From Prescottella equi (GTDB lineage: Bacteria > Actinomycetota > Actinomycetes > Mycobacteriales > Mycobacteriaceae): a DNA stretch of 64,000 nucleotides. The notes below the pieces were generated by a model. The model searched no databases. It was given only the letters and a program-made list of their open reading frames with translations, and was not told the origin of the DNA. The number at the start of each line of letters is the position of its first letter. Positions within the stretch are counted from its first letter, which is position 1. The stretch covers positions 186,001 to 250,000 of the forward strand of contig NZ_JAIVAH010000012.1 of assembly GCF_020171745.1 (NCBI RefSeq), in the 5' to 3' direction. Shown here piece by piece: positions 8,026-16,175 of this stretch. The position numbers and the translations under genes are program-made.

Positions 8026-8775
8026 CTAGCCGGTGGTGCGGTGGAATCGTCCGGTATCGGCCTGGTCGCGCGGCTTGACGATGATCTGGTCCAGGTTGAC
8101 GTGCGGCGGTCGCGACGCGACGAATCCGATGATCTCCGCGATGTCCTCAGCGATCAGCGGAGTGATGCCCTCGTACACCTTCGCGGCTCGCTCGGCGTCG
8201 CCGTCGAACCGAACCAGGGAGAACTCGGTCTCCACGGCGCCCGGCGCTATCTCCGTGAGCCGCACAGGCTTGCCGAGCAGTTCGCCGCGCAGCGTGCGGT
8301 GCAGCACGGCCTGCGCGTGCTTGGCGGACGTGTAGCCCGAGCCGTTGTCGTACGCGGTGAACGCGGCCACCGACGTGACGGTCACGATCAGCCCGTCCCC
8401 GGAGGCGATCAGCTTCGGCAGCAGTGCCTTGGTCACCCGCAGCGTCCCGAGGACGTTGGTCTCCCACATCCACCGCCAGTCGTCGAGATCCGCCTCGATG
8501 ACCGGGGCCATGCCCTTCGCGCCGCCGGCGTTGTTGACGAGCATGTCGACGCGGGGGAGGACAGCGCAGAACGCGTCGACGGAGTCTTCGTCGGTGACGT
8601 CCAACTCGAGCGCGGTGCCGCCGATCTCCGCCGCGATCGCCTCGATCCGGTCGATCCGGCGCGCGCCGAGCACGACGTGGAATCCCTGGCCGGCGAGGGT
8701 ACGGGCGGTGGCTTCGCCGATTCCGGAGCTGGCTCCGGTGACGACTGCGACGCGGGTGTCCAGTGGCAGGCTCAT
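8026..8775 (-). CDS. Short-chain dehydrogenase/reductase
   Basis: A 249-residue classical SDR: TGASSGIGEATA binds the nucleotide, NNAG stabilises the fold, and YTSAK gives the catalytic Tyr-x3-Lys. The pattern and the fingerprint VVLGARRIDRIEAIA suggest NADP(H) preference. It is the positional match of Rv0484c. The frame remains open to 8892, but ATG 8775 is chosen because TACGAT (8787-8782, reverse strand) lies exactly 6 nt before it, the leaderless pattern seen across this window. It is divergent from the short ORF/ROK gene, with 82 bp between the starts. Confidence 0.9.
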   Translation of the reverse strand: MSLPLDTRVAVVTGASSGIGEATARTLAGQGFHVVLGARRIDRIEAIAAEIGGTALELDVTDEDSVDAFCAVLPRVDMLVNNAGGAKGMAPVIEADLDDWRWMWETNVLGTLRVTKALLPKLIASGDGLIVTVTSVAAFTAYDNGSGYTSAKHAQAVLHRTLRGELLGKPVRLTEIAPGAVETEFSLVRFDGDAERAAKVYEGITPLIAEDIAEIIGFVASRPPHVNLDQIIVKPRDQADTGRFHRTTG

Positions 8776-8844
8776 GACCCGATCGTAGTGCCGACATCTG
8801 GGCGTCGTCGGGGACGGGGGAGGCCCCGACGGCCCGCGGGATGC

Positions 8845-8850
8845 TAGCTT
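8845..8850 (+). promoter_or_regulatory. -10 hexamer TAGCTT of leaderless short ORF
   Basis: TAGCTT fits the actinobacterial TAnnnT -10 consensus and is followed by 7 nt and then ATG 8858, the spacing expected if transcription starts at or next to the A of the ATG. No Shine-Dalgarno is present. Confidence 0.65.
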
Positions 8851-8857
8851 GATCGTC

Positions 8858-8971
8858 ATGTCGTCCGGCGCCACCTCCGCACCGCGGGTCACCTATGTGA
8901 CCGCCGCGCTGGGTTCTCGGCTGCCGCACCCGCGGGAACTCTGTTGTCCCTGCCGTACCTCTCGCCGCTAG
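8858..8971 (+). CDS. Leaderless 37-codon short ORF with CCPC tract (putative cysteine attenuator)
   Basis: A 37-residue ORF ending in RELCCPCRTSRR before TAG 8969-8971. The first codon sits 7 nt after TAGCTT, so the mRNA is probably leaderless. Tandem cysteine codons (TGT TGT, CCC, TGC at 8942-8953) near the 3' end are the hallmark of the polycysteine leaderless short ORFs described in mycobacteria, where ribosome pausing at Cys codons under cysteine limitation exposes the ribosome site of the next gene. The peptide itself is probably not functional. The next gene is a ROK regulator starting 129 nt downstream. Confidence 0.65.
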   Translation: MSSGATSAPRVTYVTAALGSRLPHPRELCCPCRTSRR

Positions 8972-9100
8972 TTCCGCGCTGCTCACCCCGTAGTTCCGTG
9001 CCGGTCCGCCGACGTTCCCGTCGGTAGCGATCGACGTCGGCAGCGCGTCTCCCAGACCGCGTCGACTTCCGTCCCCTCGGGGACGAGGCAAGGACATGCC
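8972..9100 (+). promoter_or_regulatory. Leader between Cys-rich short ORF and ROK gene
   Basis: The 129-nt stretch holds a perfect 6-bp hairpin CGTCCC-CTCG-GGGACG (9070-9085) directly before the Shine-Dalgarno AAGGA (9090-9094) of the ROK gene. The Cys-codon region contains TGTCC (8943-8949 area), complementary to GGACA that includes the Shine-Dalgarno. These could form the sequestering structure of a translational attenuator. Pairing was judged by eye only. Confidence 0.4.
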
Positions 9101-10402
9101 ATGCTCACCGCAGCACCTCCCGTCACCGGAAGATCTGTGACCGCCCGTACCGCCAGCTCCCGTACCGTCCGCAGCACCCCACCCCGGCCCGCGACCCGGT
9201 CGCGAATCGTGTCACCGACCCTCGGTATCGCCGACGGACCCGCCGCCGCGGTGTTCCGGGTGGCCGCCGCCGGTGGTCCCATCTCTCGCGACGAGGCAAC
9301 GCGCGCAACGGGATCGAGCATCGCTACCGTCAACCGGCACGTGTCCGCGATGATCGCTGCCGGGCTGCTGCGGGAACGCCCGGATCTCGTCGCGGCCGGC
9401 GCGGTGGGACGGCCCCGCGTCCCGTTCGAGGTGGATCACGAATCGCACCTGACCGTCGGCATTCATATCGGCGCCGTCGTCACCAGCATCATCACCGCGG
9501 ACCTGCGCGGCCGGATCCTCGGCGCCGTCGAGATCCCTACCCCGCGTGGGGCGTCCGACGCCGCACTCGCCACGATCACGGCCAGTGCCCGCGGTTTCGC
9601 AGCCCGCTGGCACCGCCGCCGGCCGCTGTGGGTGGGCGTCGCGATCGGTGGCCGCGTCGAACCCGACACGGGACTGGTCGACCACCCGCGGCTCGGCTGG
9701 ACGGGTGCCCGCGTCGGGGACGTCGTCGGGGCCGGTTTCGGTCTGCCGGTCTCGGTGGCCGCGCACGTCGAGGCGATGGCCGCGTCCGAGCTGCTGCTCA
9801 CCCCGCAGCGGGCCGAGAACGCCGACGCGCGCGGCAGCGGCCTGTACTTCTATGCCCGCGAAACCGTCGGTCTGGCACTCACGCTCGACGGGAAGGTGCA
9901 CACGCCCACGGCCGGGCCGGGATCGATCGCGCACCTGCCGACGTCGTCGGACGTCCAGTGCGACTGCGGTGCGACGGGCTGCCTCGAGGCGACCGTGAGC
10001 GACCGTGGGGTGCTGCTCGCGGCCCGCCGTGCCGGGGTGCTCCCGGCCGACGGTCCGCTGCCTCCGGTGGCGACGGTTTTCCGGGCGGCGCGATCGGGAT
10101 CGGCTGCGGCGCAGCAGATCCTCGCGAATCGGGCGCAGGCGCTGGGCCGGGCCGTGGCGATGGTGCGGGACCTGTTCAACCCCGACCGGGTGATCCTGGG
10201 TGGGCAGGCGTTCACCGACTACCCGGAGGCCGCACCGCATGTCGCGCGGGCGCTGTCGGAGGCGTCCCGCGTCGCCGGCGCCGACGTGCGCATCACGGGG
10301 TTCGGCAACCGGGTGCAGGAGCACGCGGCCGGTGTCGTCTCGCTGAGTTCGCTGTACTCGAATCCGCTGGCGGCGATGCGGAAGGCCACCGTTCGGGTGT
10401 GA
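9101..10402 (+). CDS. ROK-family transcriptional regulator
   Basis: A 433-residue protein with an N-terminal winged-helix region (about 45-95, ISRDEATRATGSSIATVNRHVSAMIAAGLL is the HTH part) and a C-terminal ROK sugar-kinase-like domain. CDCGATGCLE is the ROK zinc motif CxCGxxGCxE. It is the positional match of Rv0485, which in M. tuberculosis lies directly upstream of mshA. Here mshA is 6.7 kb away. AAGGA 6 nt before ATG 9101 supports the start. A leaderless Cys-rich short ORF precedes it, suggesting translation responds to cysteine supply. Confidence 0.9.
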   Translation: MLTAAPPVTGRSVTARTASSRTVRSTPPRPATRSRIVSPTLGIADGPAAAVFRVAAAGGPISRDEATRATGSSIATVNRHVSAMIAAGLLRERPDLVAAGAVGRPRVPFEVDHESHLTVGIHIGAVVTSIITADLRGRILGAVEIPTPRGASDAALATITASARGFAARWHRRRPLWVGVAIGGRVEPDTGLVDHPRLGWTGARVGDVVGAGFGLPVSVAAHVEAMAASELLLTPQRAENADARGSGLYFYARETVGLALTLDGKVHTPTAGPGSIAHLPTSSDVQCDCGATGCLEATVSDRGVLLAARRAGVLPADGPLPPVATVFRAARSGSAAAQQILANRAQALGRAVAMVRDLFNPDRVILGGQAFTDYPEAAPHVARALSEASRVAGADVRITGFGNRVQEHAAGVVSLSSLYSNPLAAMRKATVRV

Positions 10403-10419
10403 CCCTCCGCATCGCGCGG

Positions 10420-11673
10420 TCAGAAGTAGAGCGCCTGCGTGGTCCGGGCCATGGACAGCAGCATCTGCGGCAGTCGCGCCAGCGCGCGCTGCTCGCCGAT
10501 CTGCTGCTCCATCGGCTTGGACAACGTGGCCCGCCACAGGTCGGGCTGAGTCTCCTTCAGCGCCCGGTACTTCGGCAGCATCTGCTCGGTGATGTACGTC
10601 CACCGCGCGTCGCGGTCCGACCAGTTGAACGCCGGCAACGGGGTCTGCAGGCGCCACTGCGGCGCGTCGGTGGCGGCACCGGTGACGTCACCGGCGGTGA
10701 GCACCAGCGGATCGGCCTCGCGCGGCGGGACGACGCCGGGGATCGCGGGATCGGCCGCGACCGTGCTCAGGTAGGTCAGCGCCCGGCCCACCGGGCCCTT
10801 GTAGTTGCGGGCGGTGTCCCACTGCGCGCCGATCGACTGGTACTGCTCGCGGTAGAGCAGTTCCTTGTTGCCCTCGACGACCAGGTCCGGGTTGCCGGTG
10901 TCGACCTTTCGCCAGGCGCCGTAGGCGTTGTCGTCGATCAGACCCGCGTCGCGGTACTCGTCGATCGCCGTCATGCCGCCGGCCAGGTAGGCCTCGTGCT
11001 GCGGGATCAGGTCCATGAAGATGTGCTTGCTCATCGCGATGACCTGCGTCTGGAAGTGCGCGATGTCGTCGGCGGTGATCACCGCACCGACCTCGAGCAC
11101 GGCCTGCACGTCCTCCGGGAGGTTCGCGGTGGCCGGGGCTGCGGCGGTGTCGAGGGTGCCGACGATCGTGGCGATCGCGTCGCGCACCGCCCGCACGTCG
11201 AGCACGACGCGGCCGAGGTCGACGTCCATGATGCCCGCCGCGAACGACGGCCCGGCCATCCCGCCCTGCCCGGTCCACAGGAAGTTCGGGTTCTCGAGCT
11301 GTAGCCGCTCGTAGTACCGGAAGGTGTTGGCGAGGTTCTGTTCGTTCGCCGCCAGGCCCCGGTTCGCGTCCCAGTTGTTCAGGTCCAGCCCGGCCTTGCG
11401 GGTGGCCGTGGCGAGCCAGAACTGTTGCAGCAGAGCCTTGTACCGCGTCGGCTCGACGCCCTGCGCTCGCGCGCGGTCGAGCAGCGCGCCCAGTTCCTCG
11501 GGGTCGGTCGAGAACGACGGATTGACGCCGCCGTTGCCCTCGGCGTTCTCGTTCGACAGCGGGGCGTCGAGGTAGGCGTCGAGCGTCGCGTCCAGTGCGG
11601 GATCGGCGGTGGCGACGGCCGTCGGGACCAACAGGAGTGCGGCGGCGAGTGCGCCGGTGAGCAGTTTTCTCAT
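10420..11673 (-). CDS. Secreted protein of unknown family, coupled to lipase-like gene
   Basis: A 417-residue protein with a clear Sec signal peptide (MRKLLTGALAAALLLVPTAVATA). The mature part is mostly helical and rich in aromatic residues (NNWDANRGLAANEQNLANTF; MSKHIFMDLIPQHEAYLAGG). I do not recognise a family. ATG 11673 overlaps the TGA of the upstream lipase-like gene as ATGA, so the two are translationally coupled and probably made together outside the membrane. A role as partner, foldase or second enzyme of the lipase-like protein is inference only. It converges on the ROK gene with 17 bp between the stops. Confidence 0.8.
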   Translation of the reverse strand: MRKLLTGALAAALLLVPTAVATADPALDATLDAYLDAPLSNENAEGNGGVNPSFSTDPEELGALLDRARAQGVEPTRYKALLQQFWLATATRKAGLDLNNWDANRGLAANEQNLANTFRYYERLQLENPNFLWTGQGGMAGPSFAAGIMDVDLGRVVLDVRAVRDAIATIVGTLDTAAAPATANLPEDVQAVLEVGAVITADDIAHFQTQVIAMSKHIFMDLIPQHEAYLAGGMTAIDEYRDAGLIDDNAYGAWRKVDTGNPDLVVEGNKELLYREQYQSIGAQWDTARNYKGPVGRALTYLSTVAADPAIPGVVPPREADPLVLTAGDVTGAATDAPQWRLQTPLPAFNWSDRDARWTYITEQMLPKYRALKETQPDLWRATLSKPMEQQIGEQRALARLPQMLLSMARTTQALYF

Positions 11674-12983
11674 CGTGAGGTCTCCTCGAACTTGCCGACG
11701 AACCAGTCGACGTTCTGCATGCCGAGCAGTTCGGTGCCCACTCGGTAGGGGTTGGTCAGGATGTCGGTGACGCCGCAGTGACTCGGCTTCACCGTGACGT
11801 CGGTGCCGCCCGCGCGGTAGGCCGCGATCAGGTTCTCGACGTCGGAGTAGGGGACCAGGAAGTCGTCCCGGCACGACGTCATCAGCACCGGCGCCTTCGG
11901 GGCCTGCTGACCCATGCGGTTCTCGGCGTACGCGCGCGCGAAGACGGGATTGTCGGCGGGGCGGCCGTGTGTGTACAGCGCGCTCAGCGGCATGAAGGGC
12001 ATCATCAGGTAGGTCTGCTGACACGTGCGGTTGAAGACGTCCGCGATCTGCTTGCCGAGCGGGGTGAGTTCCTTGTCGAGGTCGATCTCGGGGTAGCGGG
12101 CGGCGTAACCGAGCGAGTTCGCGAACACGAAGCCCGCGCCGATCCCGCCGTCCGCCTTGCGCTCGAACGTGGCGCTGTCGATCACCATCGCCTGCAGCAC
12201 CGTGCCGACGACGTTGAGTTCGGGCGCGTACGACGCCTGCTTCTCCGCGGCGAACCCGGCCGCGACGCCGCCGCCGGCGATGCCGTAGATCCCGATCGGG
12301 ATATCGCGCTCGAACTCGGCCTCGGGCAGCGCGATCGCGGCGCGCAGGCCGTCGAGCGTTGCGGCACCGGAGAACTGGCCGATCGAGAACCCGTTGGGGG
12401 CGGGATCGCCGTCGTTGGCGGTGTCACTCATCATCACGGCCCAGCCGTTGCCGAACATCTGGGCGACCGGTCCGAGCGCCGAGAACAGCGACGGGTCGTC
12501 CTGGTCGGTGCCGGTCCACTGCGCGCTCGGCATGCAGCCCGGACCGAGGCTGTCGTTGGCCTCGGAGTAGCCGATGAGCTTGCGGCCGCGCGGCGCGGTC
12601 CCGTCCTCGGGAATCATCAGGATGCCGGTGCTCACCACCCGGGATCCGTCGAAATCGGTTGTGACGTACATCAGTTGGTAGGCGCGCACGTTCGCCGGCT
12701 GGACGCCGTACACCTGGACGGTCGCGGGGCGGGCCTTGAGCAGGGTGCCGGCGGCGAGGTCGGCGACCGGTGGGGCCTGGAACCACGGATCGGTGACGGG
12801 GTGGCGGGGCTGCCACTGCTCGGGCGGCGCGATCCGGCCGTCCCGGAACGTGTCGAGCACGAACGGCCCGAACACGTCGGTCATGTCGACCGGAGTCGGT
12901 GCCGCCGCCGCGGTCGGCGCACCGACCAGCAGGGCCGCCGTGGCGACGGCGGTCGCCACGAGTGTCGATCGAAGCCTGCGCAA
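11670..12983 (-). CDS. Secretory-lipase (LIP) family protein lacking the usual nucleophile serine
   Basis: A 437-residue secreted protein: signal peptide to about residue 27 (TAAAAP), then a LIP-family alpha/beta hydrolase. The acid and base regions are present (SCRDDFLVPYSDV and VKPSHCGVTD), but the nucleophile elbow reads IGIYGIAGGGVAAG, with Ala where active relatives have Ser (G-x-S-x-G). This argues against ordinary lipase activity. The start is TTG 12983 with a GGGGGG ribosome site close upstream. It precedes the coupled secreted protein and follows the tocopherol-cyclase-like gene by 18 bp, so the three may form one operon. Confidence 0.85.
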   Translation of the reverse strand: MRRLRSTLVATAVATAALLVGAPTAAAAPTPVDMTDVFGPFVLDTFRDGRIAPPEQWQPRHPVTDPWFQAPPVADLAAGTLLKARPATVQVYGVQPANVRAYQLMYVTTDFDGSRVVSTGILMIPEDGTAPRGRKLIGYSEANDSLGPGCMPSAQWTGTDQDDPSLFSALGPVAQMFGNGWAVMMSDTANDGDPAPNGFSIGQFSGAATLDGLRAAIALPEAEFERDIPIGIYGIAGGGVAAGFAAEKQASYAPELNVVGTVLQAMVIDSATFERKADGGIGAGFVFANSLGYAARYPEIDLDKELTPLGKQIADVFNRTCQQTYLMMPFMPLSALYTHGRPADNPVFARAYAENRMGQQAPKAPVLMTSCRDDFLVPYSDVENLIAAYRAGGTDVTVKPSHCGVTDILTNPYRVGTELLGMQNVDWFVGKFEETSR

Positions 12984-13001
12984 GATCCCCCCTCGAATTC
13001 T

Positions 13002-14021
13002 TCAGTTCTGTTTGTCCCCGCCCGCGCCCTCGCGCCGCCGGAGTTCGTCGTGCGCCCGAGAGATCCCACCCCACTCGAGCCCCGCCAGGTGTGATCCACC
13101 CGACAGACAACATCGGCCATTGTTACTCACCGTTACAGACAACTTGCCGCCGAGGTGCTCCAGCGCGCCCGGGACGTTGCGGCGTTCCGCGGGCAGCGGC
13201 ACCGGCAGCACGTGCGCGTCGCCGCGCCGGGCCTCGCCCCGGATCTCCACCGACCAGCGGTGGTTACCGCCGCTGAACTGCCACGATTCGTCGTCCACCC
13301 GCGCCCGGACCGGCGAGATGACCGGGTTCCCCACCCGGATCACGGTGCCGTCGGGCAGCGCCACGACGACCGCCGTCATCTCGGTGCGCAGCGGCCCGGC
13401 CGTGACGATGCCGCCGGCGAACGCGACGCACACCCGCGGGTCGTCGAAGCCCTGCGCCTGGCCCCACCACCATGCGTCGGGGAATCCGCCGCGGCCCCAG
13501 TTCTTCTCGCCGTACACCTGGGCGCCGTCGAGGTCCCACCGCTCGCCGTCGACGTCGGCCCACCCTTCGGCGCGGCCGCCGAGCAACCACGGGTGCCAGT
13601 ACTGGTTGAGCGCGGGCACGGTGTGGAAGATGCTCGAACCGCCGAGTCGTCGGCGTGGCCACTCGAACCGGTCGGTGATCCGCACGTCGATCCGCGCGTC
13701 CGGCCCGAGATCGACGCGCAGGCGGTCGCGGGTGCCGTGGAAGGCGCGGCCCGCGAACGCGCCGAGACCGTGCGGGTCGGCGGCCGCGACGGGATGCGCT
13801 GCGGTGCTGAGGAACCCGCCCGGGTGCGCGCCCAGTCCGAGGGTGGCCCAGTGGCCGTCGTCGGCGCGGTTGATGCCGGCGAGGGCGATCAGCACCCGGC
13901 CCGTGTCGCGCTGGGTGAACCGCCAGAAGTAGCCCTCCATCGCGACGTCGTGCGCCGCGAGCGGGTTGCCGAACGGCACGTCGGCGCCGGTCCGTCGGTA
14001 GCGCGCGAGGAGACCGGGCAT
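13002..14021 (-). CDS. Tocopherol-cyclase-like family protein
   Basis: A 339-residue protein with GYFWRF near residue 30 and YGEKNWGRGGFPDAWWWGQAQGF in the middle; the YGEKNWG..FP..WWWGQ pattern is the signature of the tocopherol cyclase (VTE1-like) family. Plant members close the chromanol ring of vitamin E, which is not expected here, so the bacterial substrate is unknown; carotenoid- or lipid-related roles are guesses. TAGCAT (14033-14028, reverse) lies 6 nt before ATG 14021, indicating a leaderless start. It leads a reverse-strand run with the lipase-like and secreted genes. Confidence 0.75.
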   Translation of the reverse strand: MPGLLARYRRTGADVPFGNPLAAHDVAMEGYFWRFTQRDTGRVLIALAGINRADDGHWATLGLGAHPGGFLSTAAHPVAAADPHGLGAFAGRAFHGTRDRLRVDLGPDARIDVRITDRFEWPRRRLGGSSIFHTVPALNQYWHPWLLGGRAEGWADVDGERWDLDGAQVYGEKNWGRGGFPDAWWWGQAQGFDDPRVCVAFAGGIVTAGPLRTEMTAVVVALPDGTVIRVGNPVISPVRARVDDESWQFSGGNHRWSVEIRGEARRGDAHVLPVPLPAERRNVPGALEHLGGKLSVTVSNNGRCCLSGGSHLAGLEWGGISRAHDELRRREGAGGDKQN

Positions 14022-14070
14022 GTGGCGATGCTAGGTCCGCGCGCGGTGAATCCGCAGGCAGTTAGCGGTA

Positions 14071-14844
14071 TTACAGGGGGAGTGCGGTCTCGGCCAGTCC
14101 GGTCGGCGCCCCGCGGCGGCGGAACCATTCCTGGCCGAACGCGGCGTGCAGCTGCTCCTCCGGCATCTGCAGGAACGGGCCGAAGTCGCCGATCTGCGTC
14201 TCGTGCGCGAGCATCGCCGCGCGCTTCGCGGCCAACGCGGCCGTGACGTCGACGACGGTCGTGATCTCGTCGTCGGAGAGGCCGAAGGTGTCGAAGTCGG
14301 GAGGGGTCGCCTCCTCGCTCCACTCCGGGTTCGCCGCCATCATGCGCCGGATGTGGTCGCGGCTGACCGCGGCTTCGTACACGTGCGGGACGTCCGCCAG
14401 CTCGGCCGCGCGGACGCCGACGTGGTGGACCTGCACGTGATCGGGATGGCCGTACCCGCCGTTGGGGTCGTAGATCGTGAGTACGTCCGCGTCCTCCTCG
14501 CGCAGGATCTCCGCGAGGCGGGCCGCGGCGGTCTCGACGTCGACGTTGCAGAAGGCGTCGGGGTTCGCGTTCTCCGGCGTGCCGGCCATGCCCGAGTCGG
14601 CGTAGTGCAGCATCACCACCCGATGCGCGCCCAGCACGCTCGTCGACGCCTCGAGTTCGCGACGGCGCCGCTGCGCCAGGGTCTCGCCGTCGGCGAGCAC
14701 GCCGTCCGGCACCTCGCCGAGCGCCCCGTCGGTCGCGGTGACCACCACGACCCGGTGCCCGGCATCGGCGGCCTGGCGCATCACCCCGCCGGTCACGAAG
14801 ACCTCGTCGTCGGGATGTGCGTGGAAGCAGACCAGAACGCTCAT
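14071..14844 (-). CDS. LmbE/PIG-L family deacetylase (MshB-like)
   Basis: A 257-residue zinc deacetylase. AHPDDE (His10, Asp12-Asp13) and HPDHVQVH around residue 150 are the metal-binding motifs of the MshB/Mca/PIG-L family, which removes acetyl groups from GlcNAc-inositol or cleaves mycothiol conjugates. Its location 2.2 kb before mshA makes a mycothiol link tempting, but M. tuberculosis mshB and mca lie elsewhere and this protein is shorter than MshB, so it may act on another N-acyl sugar. ATG 14844 is the only sensible start. Confidence 0.85.
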   Translation of the reverse strand: MSVLVCFHAHPDDEVFVTGGVMRQAADAGHRVVVVTATDGALGEVPDGVLADGETLAQRRRRELEASTSVLGAHRVVMLHYADSGMAGTPENANPDAFCNVDVETAAARLAEILREEDADVLTIYDPNGGYGHPDHVQVHHVGVRAAELADVPHVYEAAVSRDHIRRMMAANPEWSEEATPPDFDTFGLSDDEITTVVDVTAALAAKRAAMLAHETQIGDFGPFLQMPEEQLHAAFGQEWFRRRGAPTGLAETALPL

Positions 14845-14964
14845 GCGGAGAATGCTTACACGCCGATCGAGCCCCGGGGCAAGGGTGCGAGACTTCTCTC
14901 GACAACTGGTTACCGGCCGGCGCGGGCGCGCCTCGTCGCGGATGCGTCAGGAGAGAGACCGGCA

Positions 14965-16152
14965 ATGATCGGCACCTACCGGGAGATCTTCTCCGCCCGC
15001 GGGTCCGCCGCGTTCTCCGCCGCGGGGTTCGTCGCCCGGTTGCCGATCGCGATGGTCGGCATCGGCATCGTGACGATGCTGTCGCAGCTGCGCGGCGACT
15101 ACGGCGTGGCCGGAGCGCTCTCGGCGGTGTTCGCCCTCTCCTACGCCGCGATCACGCCGCTGGTGTCGCGGGCCGTGGACCGGTACGGGCAGCGGCGGGT
15201 GCTGCCGGCCGCCTCCGCGGTGAGCGCGTGCGCGCTCGCCGCGATGCTGCTGTGCGTGCGCCTCGAGACGCCCGACTTCGTGTTGTTCCTGCTCGCGATC
15301 CCGGCCGGCTGCATGCCGACGATCGGCGCGATGGTCCGCGCCCGATGGACGGCGCTGTACCGCGGGCAACCGCAGTTGCGCACCGCGTTCGCGTTCGAGT
15401 CGGTGCTCGACGAGGTCTGTTTCATCGCCGGTCCGGTGATCTCGGTCGGGCTGTCGGTGTCGGTGTTCCCCGAGGCCGGTCCGCTGCTGGCGCTGATCCT
15501 GCTGGTGGTCGGCACGTTCGCGCTCGTCGCGCAGCGCGGCACCGAACCTGCGGTCGCCGAGCACGATACGTCCGGCGGCGCCTCGGTGGTCCGGAACCCG
15601 GCGATCTGGGCGCTGGTCGCGGTGATGCTCGGGATGGGCACGATCTTCGGGTCCGTCGACGTCACGAGCATCGCGTTCGCGACCGATCGGGGAGCCCCTG
15701 CGGCCGCGACGATCGCGCTCGCCCTGTTCGCGGGTGGGTCCGCGGTGGCGGGCATCGTGTTCGGCGCGCTGCGACCCGGTGCGGCGCTGCGCCGCCAACT
15801 GGTGTTCGCCACGGTCGTCGTCGCGGTGCTGGTGTGGCCGCTGCTGCTCGTCGACTCGATCCCGACGCTCACCGCGGCCCTCGCGCTCGCCGGCATCTCG
15901 GTCGCCCCGACGCTGATCATCGCGACGACGCTCGTCGAGACGGTCGTCCCGCATCACAAGCTCACCGAGGGCATCACGTGGACGGTGACGGGCCTCGGCG
16001 TCGGTGTCGCGGTCGGTTCGGCGCTCGCCGGCCAGATGATCGACCGCTTCGGCACCCGGGCCGGCTTCGCGGTCACGGTGGGCGCGGGTGCGGTGGCCCT
16101 GGTCGTCGCGCTGGCCGCGTACCTCCTGCACCGCGCGCGCAGCAGTCGCTGA
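14965..16152 (+). CDS. MFS transporter
   Basis: A 395-residue polytopic membrane protein with about 12 predicted helices. The loop VSRAVDRYGQRRVLP is the MFS motif A equivalent between helices 2 and 3, and MIDRFGTRAGF repeats the theme in the C-terminal half. The substrate is unknown; the small, Ala/Val-rich form resembles efflux-type drug/proton antiporters. ATG 14965 is preceded by AGGAGAGAG. It is divergent from the LmbE-like gene (120 bp between starts) and followed after 23 bp by a hydrolase with its own leaderless promoter. Confidence 0.85.
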   Translation: MIGTYREIFSARGSAAFSAAGFVARLPIAMVGIGIVTMLSQLRGDYGVAGALSAVFALSYAAITPLVSRAVDRYGQRRVLPAASAVSACALAAMLLCVRLETPDFVLFLLAIPAGCMPTIGAMVRARWTALYRGQPQLRTAFAFESVLDEVCFIAGPVISVGLSVSVFPEAGPLLALILLVVGTFALVAQRGTEPAVAEHDTSGGASVVRNPAIWALVAVMLGMGTIFGSVDVTSIAFATDRGAPAAATIALALFAGGSAVAGIVFGALRPGAALRRQLVFATVVVAVLVWPLLLVDSIPTLTAALALAGISVAPTLIIATTLVETVVPHHKLTEGITWTVTGLGVGVAVGSALAGQMIDRFGTRAGFAVTVGAGAVALVVALAAYLLHRARSSR

Positions 16153-16175
16153 CCGCTGCCCCTTAGGGTGGCCGC

